Source: Caldifarciminota bacterium (GTDB taxonomy: Bacteria > Hydrothermota > E44-bin80). From it: a DNA stretch of 6,103 nucleotides. The notes beneath the pieces were generated by a model that worked only from the letters and a program-made list of their open reading frames with translations, did no database searches and was not told where the DNA came from. Where the stretch lies: assembly GCA_023127905.1 (NCBI GenBank), contig JAGMEZ010000036.1:1-6103 (forward strand). Direction: 5' to 3'. Below, in pieces: positions 4,249 to 6,103 of this stretch (position 1 is the stretch's first letter; each line of letters begins with the position of its first letter). The translations under genes were made by a program, and so were the position numbers.

Positions 4249-5943
4249 TCATTCCTCTTCATACCAGCCAGTAATACCACCACCAAGGAAGGGGTCGAAT
4301 TCCTTACGGTGCTTTCGAATAACCTCAAAATTTCTGTAATCTGGTAGAAGAATCGGAGCAATTCTCTTCGTTTCTATTCCTACCTCTTTGAGTTCTCTCT
4401 CATAATTCCTTACATGGTCAAGGTGGAGTTTCCCAAGCGTAACCTCTTTAGATTTCTCTGCGGCGTTTATTCCAGTCCTTCTTCCAAAAACATTGTAGTC
4501 GAGCACAGAATTCCCCATTAATCTGTTTCTCCCATGTAATCCGCCAGATGTTTCTCCTGCAGCATAGAGATTAGAAATGGTCGTCTCACCCTTATCGTTT
4601 ATCTCTATACCACCATTCTGATAATGCAATGTTGGAAAGACAAGCATAGGATATTTAGAAATATCTATCTCAAATCTGTGATACTGTCTAACCATAGCAG
4701 GGAGATTCTTTTGTATAGTTCCCGGACCGCTCAGTATATCTATGATAGGTGAATCAAGCCAGATGCCGACCCTCCCCGCAGGTGTTTTTATTCCATTATC
4801 CCTTTCAGTGCATTCTCTTATAAATGCTGATGCCTCTACATCCCTCGGCTCAAGAGGGAATACAAAAAGTTCACCAAATTTATTAATAGGTTGGCCTCCA
4901 AGTCCTCTCACCTTTTCAGTAACAAGAAATCCAAGTATCTGTTCAGGAAAAACTGCCCCTGTTGGATGATACTGAACAGTATCCATATAGAGCAGTTTTG
5001 CACCTGCCCGGTATGCAACAACAAGACCATCAGCTGTCGCACCATAATGGTTTGTTGTAGCAAAACCTTGGATATGCAGTCTTCCAAAACCACCTGTTGT
5101 AATAATGGTCGTCTTTGCTCTCACAATCACGTACTCTTCAGTCTCTGTCTGATATAGAAGAGCACCAGCCACCTGACCCTTATCATCCATTATTAATTCT
5201 ATTGCAGGTGTATATTCGAGAACAGTAATGTCGTCAGGATGATTTTTCACTTCATCCCTCAGGGTCCTCATTATCTCTGCACCTGTATAATCCCTACAGG
5301 AAAGCATCCTTCTTCTTGATGTACCACCACCTGCCTTTGTGAAAAGAACACCCTTCTCATCCTTGTCCCACATAACTCCCAGCTCCTCAAGATATTTTGC
5401 AATCATTGGTGCATCCATAGTTAATACGCTAACAAGTTCAGGTTTATTATCAAAATGACCACCTCCCATAATATCAAGGTAGTGTATTACAGGAGAATCG
5501 TGAGGATTAACAGCAGCCTGCATTCCACCCTGTGACATCATTGAATTGGCATCACCAATCCTCAATTTTGTAGAAACAAAAACCTTGGCACCGTGTCTCT
5601 GTGCCCATATTGCTGCCATTGAACCACCACCTCCACCACCAATAATAAGAACATCAACATCAAAATCTATATCACTTAGGTCTATATCATCTGGATTTAT
5701 CCTTGAATGTGATTCCAATATATTAGTCACTTTTGCAGTGAGATTTTCTCCTTTGTTAGGACCAATCCTCACAGGTTTTCTTGCATCGGACTTGTAATCA
5801 GGATGGAATTTATCAAGTATCCCCCCCCTTTCCTTTAGACTCATCGGTTCTACAATTGGTTTCCCTGATTTTGCAATTTCAATCCTTTTAGGTCGTGTCT
5901 TTTCCACCATTTTTAATGATTCCATCATATATTCAGGATACAT
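4249..5943 (-). CDS. Fumarate reductase/succinate dehydrogenase-type flavoprotein
   Basis: A protein of 564 residues. The FAD-binding dinucleotide fold starts at about 97 ('VDVLIIGGGGGGSMAA'). The FrdA/SdhA active-site set is complete: 'QYHPTG' (His326), 'VTEKVRG' (Thr342, Glu343), 'EPRD' (Arg367), 'PTLHYQNGG' (His440) and 'GRNRLMGNS' (Arg474). A second FAD contact is 'LYAAGETSGG' near 459-468. The position of the FAD-linking His in FrdA holds Asn132 ('DANSMMSQGG'), so FAD is presumably non-covalent. Compared with E. coli FrdA there are about 95 extra residues at the N-terminus, and only about 90 residues follow the last active-site Arg instead of about 210. There is no Tat signal, so it is cytoplasmic. 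AGGAGGG (5956-5950) fixes the start. No FrdB or membrane subunit is present, and MvhD is the next gene. Fumarate is the likeliest substrate, but a thiol-linked or other related reaction is possible. Confidence 0.88.
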   Translation of the reverse strand: MYPEYMMESLKMVEKTRPKRIEIAKSGKPIVEPMSLKERGGILDKFHPDYKSDARKPVRIGPNKGENLTAKVTNILESHSRINPDDIDLSDIDFDVDVLIIGGGGGGSMAAIWAQRHGAKVFVSTKLRIGDANSMMSQGGMQAAVNPHDSPVIHYLDIMGGGHFDNKPELVSVLTMDAPMIAKYLEELGVMWDKDEKGVLFTKAGGGTSRRRMLSCRDYTGAEIMRTLRDEVKNHPDDITVLEYTPAIELIMDDKGQVAGALLYQTETEEYVIVRAKTTIITTGGFGRLHIQGFATTNHYGATADGLVVAYRAGAKLLYMDTVQYHPTGAVFPEQILGFLVTEKVRGLGGQPINKFGELFVFPLEPRDVEASAFIRECTERDNGIKTPAGRVGIWLDSPIIDILSGPGTIQKNLPAMVRQYHRFEIDISKYPMLVFPTLHYQNGGIEINDKGETTISNLYAAGETSGGLHGRNRLMGNSVLDYNVFGRRTGINAAEKSKEVTLGKLHLDHVRNYERELKEVGIETKRIAPILLPDYRNFEVIRKHRKEFDPFLGGGITGWYEEE

Positions 5944-5978
5944 GCTCGTCCCTCCTCAGCCTTTCAAAAACATTAGCA

Positions 5979-6085
5979 CACAGATATTCACAGATAAAAC
6001 AGAATCTCACTGATAAATCCATTGTAAAATTCTCCCCAACTTATATTTGTGTTGTTTCTTTATACTTAAATTATGCAAATCTGTG
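5979..6085. repeat. CACAGATA direct repeats with an inverted copy, upstream of the flavoprotein
   Basis: CACAGATA occurs at 5979-5986 and 5989-5996, with a weaker CACTGATA at 6008-6015, and the inverted ATCTGTG at 6079-6085. The 160 bases from 5944 to the window end hold no gene. No convincing promoter was found for the flavoprotein gene, so its start of transcription may lie in this repeat-bearing leader or beyond the window. The sequence resembles a dispersed 'ATCTGTG...CTAAT' intergenic repeat. Confidence 0.5.
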
Positions 6086-6103
6086 TCTATCTTTCTAATC
6101 TGC

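Noticed and set aside
4249..5943. L-aspartate oxidase or fused flavocytochrome c identity for the flavoprotein
   Set aside because: No heme motifs or signal peptide are present, and the MvhD neighbour and long N-terminal extension do not fit NadB, although NadB shares the non-covalent FAD.

Overview
This is a compact, AT-rich bacterial window in which every supported gene lies on the minus strand, so it reads from high to low coordinates. The redox genes (a MvhD-type iron-sulfur protein, an FrhB-like protein with two 4Fe-4S clusters, and a fumarate-reductase-type flavoprotein with non-covalent FAD) suggest a strict anaerobe. Good Shine-Dalgarno sites and a sigma70-like promoter suggest a bacterium rather than an archaeon. 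The gaps are full of short palindromic dispersed repeats of a kind I associate with Nitrospirota, Desulfobacterota, Omnitrophota and similar lineages. The phylum cannot be fixed from this sequence alone.

Right-hand part (about 2308-6103): three redox genes run in the order flavoprotein (5943-4249), MvhD-like protein (4037-3612) and FrhB/FdhB-like protein (3426-2308). They plausibly form one soluble electron-transfer unit. The FrhB-like subunit would take or give low-potential electrons, the MvhD [2Fe-2S] protein would relay them, and the flavoprotein would reduce or oxidise a dicarboxylate or related substrate. MvhD normally docks on HdrA, but no HdrA is present here. The gaps between these genes (211 and 185 bases) hold palindromic repeat elements rather than genes.

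Middle part (about 1300-2307): a small gene pair under its own strong promoter encodes a DUF5678-like 79-residue protein and a retropepsin-like aspartic protease. The two genes overlap by 4 bases (GTGA) and must be translated together. Upstream of the promoter lie a short palindrome and two dispersed repeats.

Left-hand part (1-1299): a PD-(D/E)XK nuclease and a YaaA-like protein (cut off by the window edge) overlap by one base (TAATG). Upstream of them is the coding-looking 3' remnant of another gene with no start codon. This block looks like accessory DNA, possibly a defence or DNA-processing cassette that has partly decayed, but its function cannot be proved from sequence.
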